From: Prolixibacteraceae bacterium
GTDB lineage: Bacteria; Bacteroidota; Bacteroidia; Bacteroidales; Prolixibacteraceae
DNA: 64,000 nucleotides
Direction of reading: 5' to 3'
NCBI GenBank assembly: GCA_019459485.1
Contig: JAIBEZ010000049.1
Location: forward strand, 1 to 64,000
The translations under genes and the position numbers were made by a program. Below are positions 1-8,815 of this stretch, piece after piece (position 1 is the stretch's first letter; every line of letters starts with the position of its first letter). The notes under the pieces are model-generated. The model did no database searches, was not told the DNA's origin, and saw only the letters and a list, made by a program, of their open reading frames with translations.

Positions 1-141
1 AAATATCATCAGAAATAAAAGCATGGGAAAATCACAGGAACAATAAAACTGCCAGAATCAAGTGGCAGTTTACAAACGACCAAGCACGGATAAAACTGAA
101 AAGACTTTATCCGTCAATTTTAAATTAACACAACACTAGTA
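1..141 (+). mobile_element. Right end of an IS630-family insertion sequence (rest lies before the window)
   Basis: Bases 3-128 encode the tail of an IS630-type transposase, and the repeat-protein frame resumes directly after it. IS630/Tc1 elements insert at TA and duplicate it. The TA at 140-141 fits: restoring GG-TA-CTTGG would recreate the Gly-Thr-Trp expected from the other repeat units (Gly-Ser-Trp). The terminal inverted repeat cannot be checked because the left end is outside the window, so the exact boundary is inferred. Confidence 0.65.
3..128 (+). CDS. IS630-family transposase, C-terminal fragment (truncated by the window edge)
   Basis: An open frame runs in from the left edge and stops at TAA 126-128, giving 41 residues. 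It contains AWENHRNNK, then KWQFTNDQARIKLKRLYPSI. This tryptophan-phenylalanine-threonine pattern followed by ARIKLKxLYP is the usual end of the DDE transposases of IS630 elements. The catalytic DDE residues would lie upstream of the window, so activity cannot be judged. The family call rests on recognition of the tail motif only. Confidence 0.65.
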   Translation: MSSEIKAWENHRNNKTARIKWQFTNDQARIKLKRLYPSILN

Positions 142-593
142 CTTGGGATGTCACTTATTCTGGCTATACTAGTTCTCCAATTTGTACTGGAGATTATGAT
201 GGTGATGGGAAAACCGATTTATCGGTTAAAACTTCTGATGGAAGATGGTTGATTGATTATTATGCGAAGAACGGAGGATTTGGTTCTTGGGATGAAACTC
301 GATCGGGGTATGGTGGCTCTTCTGCAATACCAGCCCCCGAGGATTATGATGGAGACGGAAAAACAGATATATCTGTAAAAACTTCTGATGGGAAATGGCT
401 CATTGATTATGCGGCTGGTGGATTTGGTTCTTGGAATAAAACTTATACAGGGTACGGAGGTTCATCTTCAATACCCATTCCTAGAGATTATGATGGAGAT
501 AGGAAAGCCGACCTAAGTGTGATAAGTGGGTCTTCTTGGTTACTCGATTATTCAATAGGTGGCTTGGGTAGTTGGAATCAGACCGTTAATTGA
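142..593 (+). pseudogene. C-terminal fragment of a VCBS/FG-GAP-like repeat protein, interrupted by the IS
   Basis: The reading frame is open from the IS junction to TGA 591-593. It encodes three tandem units of about 48-50 residues, each with the pattern SW-x3-Y/R-x-GY...IP-x-P-x-DYDGDGKTDLSVKTSDG-x-WLIDY. DxDGDxKxD is a calcium-binding loop of the kind found in FG-GAP/VCBS and related extracellular repeats. The second and third units are close copies at DNA level, so the array probably grew by duplication. The 5' part of the gene should lie on the other side of the IS, outside the window. The first ATG in this frame (249) lies inside the repeat array and is unlikely to be a natural start. 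The product was probably a secreted or surface protein; its function is unknown. Confidence 0.6.
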
Positions 594-634
594 TTGTTGA
601 TAAATAAGTTGCCTGAAAAATAAATAAATTGACT

Positions 635-664
635 GAGGTGATTAAAATGTCTTTTAATCACCTC
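635..664 (+). terminator. Rho-independent terminator after the repeat-protein fragment
   Basis: A perfect 13-bp inverted repeat (635-647 with 652-664) has a 4-nt loop and is followed by TTTT. The stop codon of the convergent gene (654-656) lies inside the 3' arm, and the minus strand also runs into T-rich DNA, so the hairpin may end transcription from both sides. Confidence 0.75.
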
Positions 665-1484
665 TTTTAGTAGAATCAAACTTAAATCGTTTGAAGTAGA
701 TTACGGGCAATTCGACACAATTCAGTTGCTTTTTCTGAAACCAAACATTTAACAAACGTTCAGCAATAAATCCAAGAATTCGTTTCTGATAATCGGTGTA
801 GTTGTTTAAATCTATTCTGCGCTCAAATTCGAAAAGTACATTGAACCACCAAGACATAAATTCCTGAAAATGTTCGTCTTTCATTATAAACATGTTATTG
901 GCGAATAGTCTTTTTCCTTTAAGTACTGAATTAAAAGCATCTAAATATTCAGGACATTTTTCACAAATTATCGATTTCAACAAGTTAAGATCTGCAATAT
1001 CATGATATCGGCTATAATGAGTCTCTACTGTATATTTCAATTTACGCGCCTGTGGTAAAATAGCATCGTACTGACTGAGTAAAGTATTTATTTCCAGATG
1101 GGTTAGTATTCTTGGGATAAAAAGGAATGTATTTTTAGTATATATAAGTCCAAAACGCTTTTTATACAATCCGGCAGGGAAATAGAGTAATCGTTTCAGT
1201 CGATACAAAAACGGCTCTGCTTGAGTAGTAAAGAAACGGCGGTAATGGCAACTTCCGGTTATTTCTTGTGAGGTATTTTTCCAAACCCAATAAATTCCGG
1301 TTAGTTCACTGTAAAAAGAATTCTTTGCCGATATATTTTCACCAGTATCATCACCGGGAATGTTCTGATTTCCTGATATAAGTGCATTCCCAGCCATAAG
1401 TGGCTGATAAATTGGATCAGTATTTATAATTTGTCCGTTTTTATAGTGGAAACAATAAATCTTAATATCGGGTACTTTGGTCAT
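654..1484 (-). CDS. DUF4422 family protein, probable glycosyltransferase
   Basis: The 276-residue product begins with a short lead-in to IKIYCFHYKNG and has IYQPLMAGNAL, then ELTGIYWVWKN (about residues 60-70) and CHYRRFF (about 79-85). These are hallmark segments of DUF4422, a family found in capsule and exopolysaccharide clusters and thought to be GT-A-like glycosyltransferases. There is no signal peptide or membrane segment, so it should act in the cytosol. It is the last gene of a leftward run of three glycosyltransferase-type genes and lies 26 bp after the previous one. Acceptor and donor sugars cannot be told from the sequence. Confidence 0.75.
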   Translation of the reverse strand: MTKVPDIKIYCFHYKNGQIINTDPIYQPLMAGNALISGNQNIPGDDTGENISAKNSFYSELTGIYWVWKNTSQEITGSCHYRRFFTTQAEPFLYRLKRLLYFPAGLYKKRFGLIYTKNTFLFIPRILTHLEINTLLSQYDAILPQARKLKYTVETHYSRYHDIADLNLLKSIICEKCPEYLDAFNSVLKGKRLFANNMFIMKDEHFQEFMSWWFNVLFEFERRIDLNNYTDYQKRILGFIAERLLNVWFQKKQLNCVELPVIYFKRFKFDSTKRGD

Positions 1485-1510
1485 TTTGCTCTATTTGTGC
1501 GATAAATCGT

Positions 1511-2254
1511 TCATATGCCGAATATTTTGCAAATGAAGGCACTGATACGTTTTGTACTTATTTTAAGGCTTTTAACCCATTCTTTTTCGTTAATGTTGTA
1601 CCTTATCTTTCGATGGTCACCCAAATGCCTCACATAACCATTTTCCAGAATTACTCCCCTGAATTGATATTTATTATAGTACTCGTTGCTTAAATCAATT
1701 TCGGAAGGCCAGTTTGAATATGGCTTGATTAAATCGTAATCTTTGGTACGACGTAATCCGGGGTTAAAAGTAAATCCATGAAACCCGCCCTGAAAGCCTG
1801 GTTCAAGAAACTTATATTCAACCATATCAGAAGTCATATATATTTTTTCTTCAACCGGATGCCTATTGGTATCGTTTTGTTCACGAAGCCAAACAGTAAT
1901 CACCTTTTCATTTTCATTTAAAATCGAAAATGATTTTTCAATGAATCCAGAACGATAAAAAAGCCAATCATCTTCACAATGGAATATAAATTCGGTTTTT
2001 ACCATCCCATACGCCCTGTCTATACTTCGAATTTGCCCGATTTGAGGATTATTATGCAAAACTGTAAAATTAATCCCAGGAAATTTTTCAAGAATTATAT
2101 TCAGTTTGTCAATATCGGGACTGTCCTCAATAATGATATATTCCTCAATCGGATAGGTATTGAATTTCAGAAAACTGTTCAACGTGGGCTCTAACAAATC
2201 GAACCTTTTGCAACTGGTTAAAACAAAGGTTACGCTATTTTTGGATTCTGACAT
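1511..2254 (-). CDS. Family 2-like glycosyltransferase
   Basis: A 247-residue protein starts with NSVTFVLTSCKRFDLLEPTLNSFL, the first beta strand and helix of a GT-A fold. EYIIIEDSPDIDK follows at about residue 40, then FIFHCEDDWLFY (about 89-100), where EDDW occupies the place of the metal-binding DxD motif. The middle (GFHGFTFNPGLRR) resembles acceptor-loop sequences of family 2 enzymes. It lies between the DUF4422 gene and another glycosyltransferase, so the three probably modify the same surface glycan. The substrate is unknown. Confidence 0.75.
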   Translation of the reverse strand: MSESKNSVTFVLTSCKRFDLLEPTLNSFLKFNTYPIEEYIIIEDSPDIDKLNIILEKFPGINFTVLHNNPQIGQIRSIDRAYGMVKTEFIFHCEDDWLFYRSGFIEKSFSILNENEKVITVWLREQNDTNRHPVEEKIYMTSDMVEYKFLEPGFQGGFHGFTFNPGLRRTKDYDLIKPYSNWPSEIDLSNEYYNKYQFRGVILENGYVRHLGDHRKIRYNINEKEWVKSLKISTKRISAFICKIFGI

Positions 2255-2312
2255 ATACTGTATTTATGTGCTTAAGTGTTCAATAAATAATAATTATCAA
2301 TTTGGCAGGAAG

Positions 2313-3098
2313 CTATAACCTTCGCGGTCGAAAATAATCATAAATAACACCCAAAATACCTTCAGGAGCGGGCTGGAAAACATTTGTAGCATTAGAAAGA
2401 TTAATAAGATAATTTTTTCTGATCAATTCCTTTTCGATTAAGTAGTGTTTCCCAAATTTGTTAACAATATTGTAATTGCTCAATCTTTTTCGAAGTATAT
2501 CAAATCGTTCAATCAGAAATTCAAGTTCCATGCATTTATAATGCAATAGTTTGATATCATCTTTTTTATAGAACCTGACATGTCCGGTAGGGTAGCATTT
2601 ATGACAACCCGTCCTATAATTCATTTCTTCAATCAAATTTGGATTAAAGATGATACATTTACCTAAAAGTCGGTTATCCTTGATTCCATTCGTAATTTCC
2701 AGAAGGCTTTTTTGTGGGTATGATTCTGCATACATGTCGAATCCGTGAGGCCGAATGATGCTAATCCCTATGCTTTTTAGTTCATCAAGTTTGGCGATTA
2801 ACTGACTATGATACAGAATTTCGTCGGTATCGCAGACAATTACCCAATCCGCTTTTCCGCGGCTTTCTTTCCAAAGATTATTCTTAATTTCTAAGTTGAT
2901 GTCGTCACGAAACTCACCGTTCGAAGAATAACTGCGTAATTCAACATTTGGATACGAATTGATTATTGCGGGTGAATTATCATCCGATTCATTGTCCATA
3001 ACAACCATTTTATCACAAAACTTTGAATAATAATCCAATACAAATGGTAATATTTTTTCTTCATTCCAACAAACCGAGTAATAATGAATGATGCTCAT
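2313..3098 (-). CDS. Glycosyltransferase family 2 protein (Glyco_tranf_2_4 type)
   Basis: The 261-residue product opens with IIHYYSVCWNEEKILPFVLDYYSKF and continues MVVMDNESDDNSPAII, the nucleotide-sugar binding beginning of this GT-A subgroup. WVIVCDTDEILYH at about residue 85 supplies the DxD-type motif (DTDE). A Cys/His-rich stretch (TGCHKCYPTGH) lies at about 158-168. It is the first gene of the leftward glycan cluster and is divergent from fabG, with 95 bp between the two starts. No membrane segment is seen. The role is inferred from family features only. Confidence 0.75.
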   Translation of the reverse strand: MSIIHYYSVCWNEEKILPFVLDYYSKFCDKMVVMDNESDDNSPAIINSYPNVELRSYSSNGEFRDDINLEIKNNLWKESRGKADWVIVCDTDEILYHSQLIAKLDELKSIGISIIRPHGFDMYAESYPQKSLLEITNGIKDNRLLGKCIIFNPNLIEEMNYRTGCHKCYPTGHVRFYKKDDIKLLHYKCMELEFLIERFDILRKRLSNYNIVNKFGKHYLIEKELIRKNYLINLSNATNVFQPAPEGILGVIYDYFRPRRL

Positions 3099-3156
3099 TA
3101 AGCGTGATTTTTAATTCGATCCCAAAGGTAGAAGAATTATTTATAGCTAAAACTAC

Positions 3157-3164
3157 TATATTTG
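3157..3164 (+). promoter_or_regulatory. Candidate -7 box (TATATTTG) for fabG
   Basis: The sequence matches the Bacteroidota -7 consensus TAnnTTTG and lies 30 nt before the fabG start. No clear TTTG is present at the -33 position, so the site is only a candidate. Confidence 0.4.
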
Positions 3165-3193
3165 CTGCGCTAAAAAATATTAATATTCTATTT

Positions 3194-3940
3194 ATGAAAC
3201 TTCTTGAAGGAAAAACTGCCATAATTACTGGCGCATCGAGAGGCATTGGAAAAGCAATTGCCATCAAATTTGCTGAAGAAGGTTGCAACATTGCCTTCAC
3301 CGATCTTTATGACGATGAAAACATGAAAAACACGGAAGCAGAGTTGAATGCCATGGGCGTAAAAGCCAAAGGTTTCGCTTCGAATGCTGCAAGTTTTGAA
3401 GATACTGATCGTGTTGTAAACGAAATAGTTGCCGAGTTTGGAGCTGTTGACGCGTTGGTGAACAATGCGGGAATCACAAAAGACACTTTGCTTATGCGAA
3501 TGACTGAAGATCAATGGGATGCTGTAATTAATGTAAACCTGAAATCGGTTTTCAACTTTACCAAAGCGGCCCAGAAAATCATGTTAAAACAACGCTCAGG
3601 TTCAATTATTAACATGAGTTCGGTGGTTGGAGTAAGCGGGAATGCAGGACAGTCAAACTATTCGGCATCAAAAGCAGGTATCATCGGTTTCACCAAATCA
3701 ATTGCCAAAGAACTTGGTTCACGCGGAATCCGTTCGAATGCGATTGCTCCCGGTTTTATTATTACCGAAATGACAGCCAAAATTCCGGAAGATGCACGCA
3801 AACAGTGGGAAGCGGCCATTCCGCTGAAACGTGGTGGCACAACTGAAGAAGTTGCAAAGGTTGCACTTTTCCTTGCGTCAGATCTTTCATCGTATGTGAG
3901 CGGCCAGGTAATTAACGTTTGTGGCGCGATGAATACTTAA
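3194..3940 (+). CDS. fabG: 3-oxoacyl-[acyl-carrier-protein] reductase FabG
   Basis: This NADPH-dependent short-chain dehydrogenase reduces 3-oxoacyl-ACP in each round of fatty acid elongation. From the ATG at 3194 it is 248 residues long, the normal FabG length. An in-frame start at 3104 would add 30 residues unlike the family and would run through the promoter box. Visible motifs are GASRGIG (13-19) for the cofactor, NNAG (90-93), Asn115, and the Ser143-Tyr156-Lys160 triad in SS-x12-YSASK. The C-terminus keeps PGFIITEMT. It is a single-gene unit with its own terminator. Other SDR roles, such as acetoacetyl-CoA reduction, cannot be excluded, but the match to FabG is close. Confidence 0.88.
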   Translation: MKLLEGKTAIITGASRGIGKAIAIKFAEEGCNIAFTDLYDDENMKNTEAELNAMGVKAKGFASNAASFEDTDRVVNEIVAEFGAVDALVNNAGITKDTLLMRMTEDQWDAVINVNLKSVFNFTKAAQKIMLKQRSGSIINMSSVVGVSGNAGQSNYSASKAGIIGFTKSIAKELGSRGIRSNAIAPGFIITEMTAKIPEDARKQWEAAIPLKRGGTTEEVAKVALFLASDLSSYVSGQVINVCGAMNT

Positions 3941-3962
3941 TAATCAGATTTAAAATATACTC

Positions 3963-3993
3963 AGGCCGGTCGCATTTGCACCGGCCTTTTTTA
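3963..3993 (+). terminator. Terminator of fabG
   Basis: The 8-bp GC-rich stem AGGCCGGT/ACCGGCCT (3963-3970 with 3980-3987) is followed by a run of six T. Confidence 0.9.
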
Positions 3994-4093
3994 TTGAAAT
4001 ACGTTCAGTCTCCTCATTTTTTTTTTCATTTTTGAGACTCTCAATAAGCCAATCTTTTTGCTATATTAGATAAGCCAAAAAGAAGCATGTAAA

Positions 4094-5998
4094 ATGAGCC
4101 AAAAAGGAATTTCGTTTCGTCTTAATACCCATATAACAACAATTGCCATTATCATTATTGCTGCAATTGTCTATCTCAATTATCATTTCAGCAAGAAAAT
4201 ACTGGAAGGCAAAATTGAGGAAGGTGCCATCAATCAAAGTAATTTGGTTATTTCTTCAATTTCAAGAATTACAGTCGCCACCGAAGAAATTGCAAAAAAT
4301 GTTTCAAACCAGGCACTGTATTTTCACAAACAAAACGATCTGGATTTTCTCATGAATCAGGTTCTGGTTTCAAACGAAATATTGGAGAGTATTTATATTG
4401 AACTAATTGACAATGAGCAAAATAGTCTTTTAAAGTTTTCGTCAAATAAATCAGTACTGAATACTTTTGAAGCAGATACTTTGAATACCGGACAATTTAT
4501 TTCAGAAATGAAATCCGGTAATGGAACAATAAAGAATGGAGCATGGTCAGATCCGTTTTATTACAGGTTTGACACTACAAATTTATTGGTTTCCTACAAA
4601 ATGCCAATATATTATCCTGAAACAAAGGAAATTGGCGGAATAGTCTCATGTGCGATTTCACTTCAACAAATGAATCAAATGCTTTCGGAGATAAAAATTG
4701 GAGAAAATGGATATTCATTTATTATTCTTCAGTCGGGATACGTTATTACCCATCCAAGAAATGACTGGATTCTTAAAAAGAACCTCTTTGAAACACCATC
4801 ACTCATTTTTAATGATGATTTACAGAAAATAAAGTCAGATATTTTAAATGGTAGGAGAGGAGCGAGTCATGGCATGTCGGAGCATCTGAACAAGCAGAAG
4901 GCATGGTACTATTTTGCCCCTTTGTTGAATTCAAAATGGACGATTGTAATAGTAATCCCTGAAAATGAATTGTTTAGGGAAATTGGAGTCGTTTTTCAAA
5001 TAATATTGATGGTTTCAGGAATTGGAATTTTGATTTTGTTCCTGGTAAATATGTTTGTATTTAAACGATTGCTTGAACCTTTGGTCCGGATAACTGATGC
5101 AATTCAGCGGTTCACTTCTTTTTCGGGGCAGGAAAAAAAATCAAAAAATGAAATAATCCGGCTTGCAGAAAGTCTTGAGGACTGGCAGGCAAGATATGGT
5201 GTATTAATTGATGAACGCACAAAAACAGCCAGCGAAAAGTTCAAATTTCAGAAGGACTTAAAATCTGCACGCGAAATTCAACAAAACATTATCCCTTCAG
5301 GATACCCGGCATTTCCGGAACATCCCGAAATTGACCTGTATGCAACACTAAAGCCGGCAGAATTAGTTGGTGGTGATTTATACGATTATTTTTTCATTGA
5401 TAATGAACATATCCTATTCGCGATTGGAGATGTTTCAGGAAAAGGAATACCTGCCTCGCTTTTCATGGCGATTGCAAGTACTTTGATCAGGAGCAACTCC
5501 AAAGCAATGTCGTCGAAAGAGATTATTGAAGGGATAAACAACGAATTAGGTGATCGCAATCCCAATCAATATTTTCTGACCCTGTTTATCGGGATTTTAG
5601 ACATCAGTACAGGAATCATGGATTATTGCAATGCAGCCCATGATTATCCGTATATTTTGCACCCCGATGGTACAGTCCAAACCTTATCAAAAAGTCATGG
5701 GATACCTTTGGGGATTTACAAAAACAAAATATACAAAAGCAATACAGTTGAACTACAATATGGCGATTTAATTTTGTTTTACACTGATGGAGTGATTAAT
5801 TCGAGGAATTCGGCTGGAACACATTACGGGATTGAAAAATTGAAAAGCAACATACAAAGATTGACCGATTTAAGTGCAAAAGAAGTGGTAAACAACATAT
5901 TACATGATATTATGACCTATGAAGACGAAAGCCATCAATCGGATGATATCTCCCTGATGGCTTTGAAGTTTTTAAACGAAACAAAAAACCAGGCTTAA
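4094..5998 (+). CDS. Membrane sensor protein with extracellular Cache-like domain and SpoIIE/RsbU-type PP2C phosphatase
   Basis: The 634-residue product has a membrane helix at about 13-32 and a long extracytoplasmic region (about 33-290) with features of a dCache ligand-binding domain (GENGYSFIILQSGYVITHP). A second helix follows at about 297-322, then a short HAMP-like linker and coiled coil. The C-terminal PP2C domain (about 395-625) carries LKPAELVGGDLYDYF and GDVSGKGIPASLFMA, the metal-binding aspartates of SpoIIE/RsbU phosphatases. Such proteins dephosphorylate anti-sigma-factor antagonists or related phosphoproteins in response to an external signal. No partner anti-sigma or STAS gene lies nearby. 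Ligand and target are unknown. Confidence 0.85.
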   Translation: MSQKGISFRLNTHITTIAIIIIAAIVYLNYHFSKKILEGKIEEGAINQSNLVISSISRITVATEEIAKNVSNQALYFHKQNDLDFLMNQVLVSNEILESIYIELIDNEQNSLLKFSSNKSVLNTFEADTLNTGQFISEMKSGNGTIKNGAWSDPFYYRFDTTNLLVSYKMPIYYPETKEIGGIVSCAISLQQMNQMLSEIKIGENGYSFIILQSGYVITHPRNDWILKKNLFETPSLIFNDDLQKIKSDILNGRRGASHGMSEHLNKQKAWYYFAPLLNSKWTIVIVIPENELFREIGVVFQIILMVSGIGILILFLVNMFVFKRLLEPLVRITDAIQRFTSFSGQEKKSKNEIIRLAESLEDWQARYGVLIDERTKTASEKFKFQKDLKSAREIQQNIIPSGYPAFPEHPEIDLYATLKPAELVGGDLYDYFFIDNEHILFAIGDVSGKGIPASLFMAIASTLIRSNSKAMSSKEIIEGINNELGDRNPNQYFLTLFIGILDISTGIMDYCNAAHDYPYILHPDGTVQTLSKSHGIPLGIYKNKIYKSNTVELQYGDLILFYTDGVINSRNSAGTHYGIEKLKSNIQRLTDLSAKEVVNNILHDIMTYEDESHQSDDISLMALKFLNETKNQA

Positions 5999-6011
5999 TA
6001 CCTGGTTTTTT
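5983..6011. terminator. Bidirectional terminator between the phosphatase gene and clpC
   Basis: An 11-bp stem (5983-5993 with 6001-6011) has AAAAAA on the left and TTTTTT on the right, so each strand has a hairpin followed by T residues. The phosphatase stop codon lies in the loop, and clpC ends at 6017 from the other side. Confidence 0.88.
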
Positions 6012-6016
6012 GTTTT

Positions 6017-8542
6017 CTATTCTGTCTTTTTTGGGACTGTCGATAAAATTCTGATTTTTATTTTCTCAGTTTTCTTTTCAAATCCTACTGAAATGGTATC
6101 GCCTTCAACCACAGAAGCTTTAATTATTACTTCAGCCATCTCATCTTCAAGGTACTTTTGAATAGCTCGTTTAAGTGGTCGTGCTCCAAACTGCACATCG
6201 TAGCCTTTGTCTGCAATGAAATCCTTGGCTGCAGTTGAAATTTTCAATTTATAATTCAGTGCATTCACCCTATCATACAAGCCTTTCAATTCAATATCAA
6301 TTATTTCATGAATATGTTCTTTTGATAAAGGATTGAACATGATCACGTCATCAATTCTGTTGAGAAATTCGGGTGCAAATGCTTTTTTAAGCGCTTTCTC
6401 AACAATGTATTTGGCGTGGTCGCCTTCTTCTCCGGCAGGTTTTTGCGTGTTGAAACCTACTCCACGGCCAAATTCGGTCAATTGACGCGAACCAATATTG
6501 GAGGTCATAATAATAATGGTATTCCTGAAATCAATGCTTCGCCCTAAACTATCAGTCAAACGACCTTCATCCAAAACCTGAAGCAGAAGATGAAATACAT
6601 CCGGATGGGCTTTTTCAATTTCATCCAAAAGAACTACTGCGTAGGGTTTGCGCCTTACTTTTTCGGTTAACTGACCGCCTTCTTCATAACCAACATATCC
6701 GGGAGGAGCACCAACCAATCTCGAAACAGAAAATTTCTCCATGTATTCGCTCATGTCAATACGGATCAGCGAATCGTAACTGTCGAATAAATATTTAGCC
6801 AAAACTTTGGCAAGCTGGGTTTTTCCAACCCCGGTTGGTCCGAGAAAAACGAATGTGCCAATTGGCTTATTCGGATCTTTTAGGCCAGCCCGGTTTCGCT
6901 GAATTGATTTTACAATTTTTGTAATCGCCTCATTCTGACCGACAACACTGCCAGTCAACTGTTTTGCCATATCCATCAGGCGTTTTCCTTCTGCCTGGGC
7001 TATACGTTGAACAGGAACACCCGACATCATTGCAACTACTTCAGCAACTTTGTCTTCGGTCACAATTTCCCTATGAATAATCAGTTCTTTTTCCCATTCT
7101 TCCTTTTCCTGTTCGAGCAGCTGTAACAGATTTTTCTCTTTATCCCGGTGATTGGCAGCCAATTCAAAATTCTGGCTCTTAACAGCTTTAATCTTTTCCT
7201 CGCGTGTTTTCTCAATTTTTTCTTCGAGTTTCACAATCCGGTCGGGAACATTGATATTCAGAAGGTGAACGCGGGAACCAGCTTCATCAAGTGCATCAAT
7301 TGCCTTGTCTGGCAAAAAGCGGTCTGTTATATATCTGGCTGTCAGCTTCACACATGCATCAATGGCTTCGGGAGTATAAAATACATTGTGGTGATCCTCA
7401 TAACGCTGTTTAATGTTATTCAGGATTTCAATTGTTTCGTCAACAGAAGTAGGTTCGACCATGATTTTTTGAAAACGTCTTTCAAGCGCGCCGTCTTTTT
7501 CTATCTGCTGGCGATATTCGTCAAGAGTAGTAGCGCCAATGCACTGAATTTCGCCACGTGCGAGAGCTGGTTTCAACATGTTTGCCGCATCCAGAGATCC
7601 GGTTGCTCCACCAGCGCCAACAATCGTATGTATTTCGTCGATAAAAAGAATTACGTTGCTAACTTTCGACAATTCGTTCAAAATGGCCTTCATCCGCTCC
7701 TCAAACTGCCCACGGTATTTGGTACCGGCAACAATAGAAGCAATGTCAAGACTCACAACTCTTTTGTCAAACAATATCCTCGATACTTTTTTCTGAACTA
7801 TACGAAGAGCAAGTCCTTCTGCTATCGCTGACTTACCAACTCCGGGCTCTCCAATTAAAATCGGGTTATTTTTCTTTCTTCTCGATAAAATCTGGGCCAG
7901 ACGTTCAATTTCTTTTTCGCGTCCGATAATAGGATCCAGATTATTTTCTTCGGCTGCTTTGGTAATATCAACGCCAAAATTATCCAGAACCGGAGTATCC
8001 GATTTAGGGTTTGCTGGCTTTTTGGCTGCTGATGGGGGACCACCTGGAGGTTTCTGAAAACTGTCGTCAGTATCATCATCCTCGTCACCAAAATCCGATT
8101 TTGCTTCAGGTCGTCTATAATCTTCCAACCTCGATTTCAGGATATAATAATTGATGTGATACTCTCCAAGAATATTACTGATCAGACTTTCTTTATCTTT
8201 CAACAAAGCAAGTAGCAAATGACCGGTACTTATTGTAGCGCTGTTAAAAGCCCTGGCCTCCAGATAGACAAGCTTCAATGCTTTTTCAGCCGACTTCAGC
8301 AACTGAACAGAAGCTTGAGAATCAATATCTTTTCCGGTTCTGAGCTTTTCTTCAACTGATTGTTTAATATCTGCCAGATTGACACCCAAATTGGTAAGAA
8401 TTTCGATTGCAATGCCTTCTCCATCTCTAAGTATTCCCAGAAAAATATGTTCTAATCCGATACTTTCATTGCCCAGTCGTATTGCTTCTTCGCGGCTGTA
8501 TGAAAGAACATCTTTGATGCGTGGTGAAAATTGTGAATCCAT
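6017..8542 (-). CDS. clpC: ATP-dependent Clp protease ATP-binding subunit ClpC
   Basis: ClpC is a hexameric AAA+ unfoldase that feeds proteins to ClpP. The start chosen is the ATG at 8542, giving MDSQFSPRIKDVLSYSREEA, the usual beginning; a GTG at 8554 would add four residues. Domains in order: a double Clp_N domain (1-145) and an acidic proline-rich linker (about 150-190). The first AAA domain has Walker A GEPGVGKS (about 231-238) and Walker B ILFIDE (about 298-303). A middle domain with a UVR-like coiled coil (about 450-480) follows. The second AAA domain has GPTGVGKT (about 568-575) and VVLLDE (about 636-641). The length (841 residues) is normal. It is a single-gene unit, divergent from gyrA. 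No ctsR- or mcsA-like genes are near, as expected outside Firmicutes. Confidence 0.93.
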   Translation of the reverse strand: MDSQFSPRIKDVLSYSREEAIRLGNESIGLEHIFLGILRDGEGIAIEILTNLGVNLADIKQSVEEKLRTGKDIDSQASVQLLKSAEKALKLVYLEARAFNSATISTGHLLLALLKDKESLISNILGEYHINYYILKSRLEDYRRPEAKSDFGDEDDDTDDSFQKPPGGPPSAAKKPANPKSDTPVLDNFGVDITKAAEENNLDPIIGREKEIERLAQILSRRKKNNPILIGEPGVGKSAIAEGLALRIVQKKVSRILFDKRVVSLDIASIVAGTKYRGQFEERMKAILNELSKVSNVILFIDEIHTIVGAGGATGSLDAANMLKPALARGEIQCIGATTLDEYRQQIEKDGALERRFQKIMVEPTSVDETIEILNNIKQRYEDHHNVFYTPEAIDACVKLTARYITDRFLPDKAIDALDEAGSRVHLLNINVPDRIVKLEEKIEKTREEKIKAVKSQNFELAANHRDKEKNLLQLLEQEKEEWEKELIIHREIVTEDKVAEVVAMMSGVPVQRIAQAEGKRLMDMAKQLTGSVVGQNEAITKIVKSIQRNRAGLKDPNKPIGTFVFLGPTGVGKTQLAKVLAKYLFDSYDSLIRIDMSEYMEKFSVSRLVGAPPGYVGYEEGGQLTEKVRRKPYAVVLLDEIEKAHPDVFHLLLQVLDEGRLTDSLGRSIDFRNTIIIMTSNIGSRQLTEFGRGVGFNTQKPAGEEGDHAKYIVEKALKKAFAPEFLNRIDDVIMFNPLSKEHIHEIIDIELKGLYDRVNALNYKLKISTAAKDFIADKGYDVQFGARPLKRAIQKYLEDEMAEVIIKASVVEGDTISVGFEKKTEKIKIRILSTVPKKTE

Positions 8543-8743
8543 ATTTGTAATCACGTTAATTTTAGTTGTGCATTAAATAACAAAAATTATTCCTAAAAGT
8601 TGGTATGCTATTGCCTGATAATAAAAATCCAAAATCAAAAATACACATTTATTGAACAGCTTTGAGTTTAATTTGCTGATTTTACGAACATTGCTTTGTT
8701 AAAATCTTATTCATTAATTACCAATGAAAAGCAAAGAAAACGC

Positions 8744-8772
8744 TTGATTCAAGAAGTATTTTTGTATTTTTG
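8744..8772 (+). promoter_or_regulatory. Promoter of gyrA
   Basis: A -33-type TTG (8744-8746) is separated by 18 nt from TATTTTTG (8765-8772), a full match to TAnnTTTG. A second TATTTTTG overlaps upstream at 8757-8764. The gene also has a rare good Shine-Dalgarno site, AAAGGAGA at 8803-8810, five bases before the ATG. Confidence 0.7.
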
Positions 8773-8815
8773 TCAGTCAATTTTTTTAAAGAATATTTAT
8801 TTAAAGGAGAAGTAA

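Noticed and set aside
3104-3193. Upstream start for fabG adding 30 residues
   Set aside because: It would include the likely promoter box, and the added residues are unlike any FabG. MKLLEGKTAIITGAS at 3194 is the family start.
7148-7831. Open frame of 227 codons opposite clpC
   Set aside because: It is fully antisense to a conserved AAA+ domain, and its composition (Phe, Cys and Asn runs) is that of a shadow frame.
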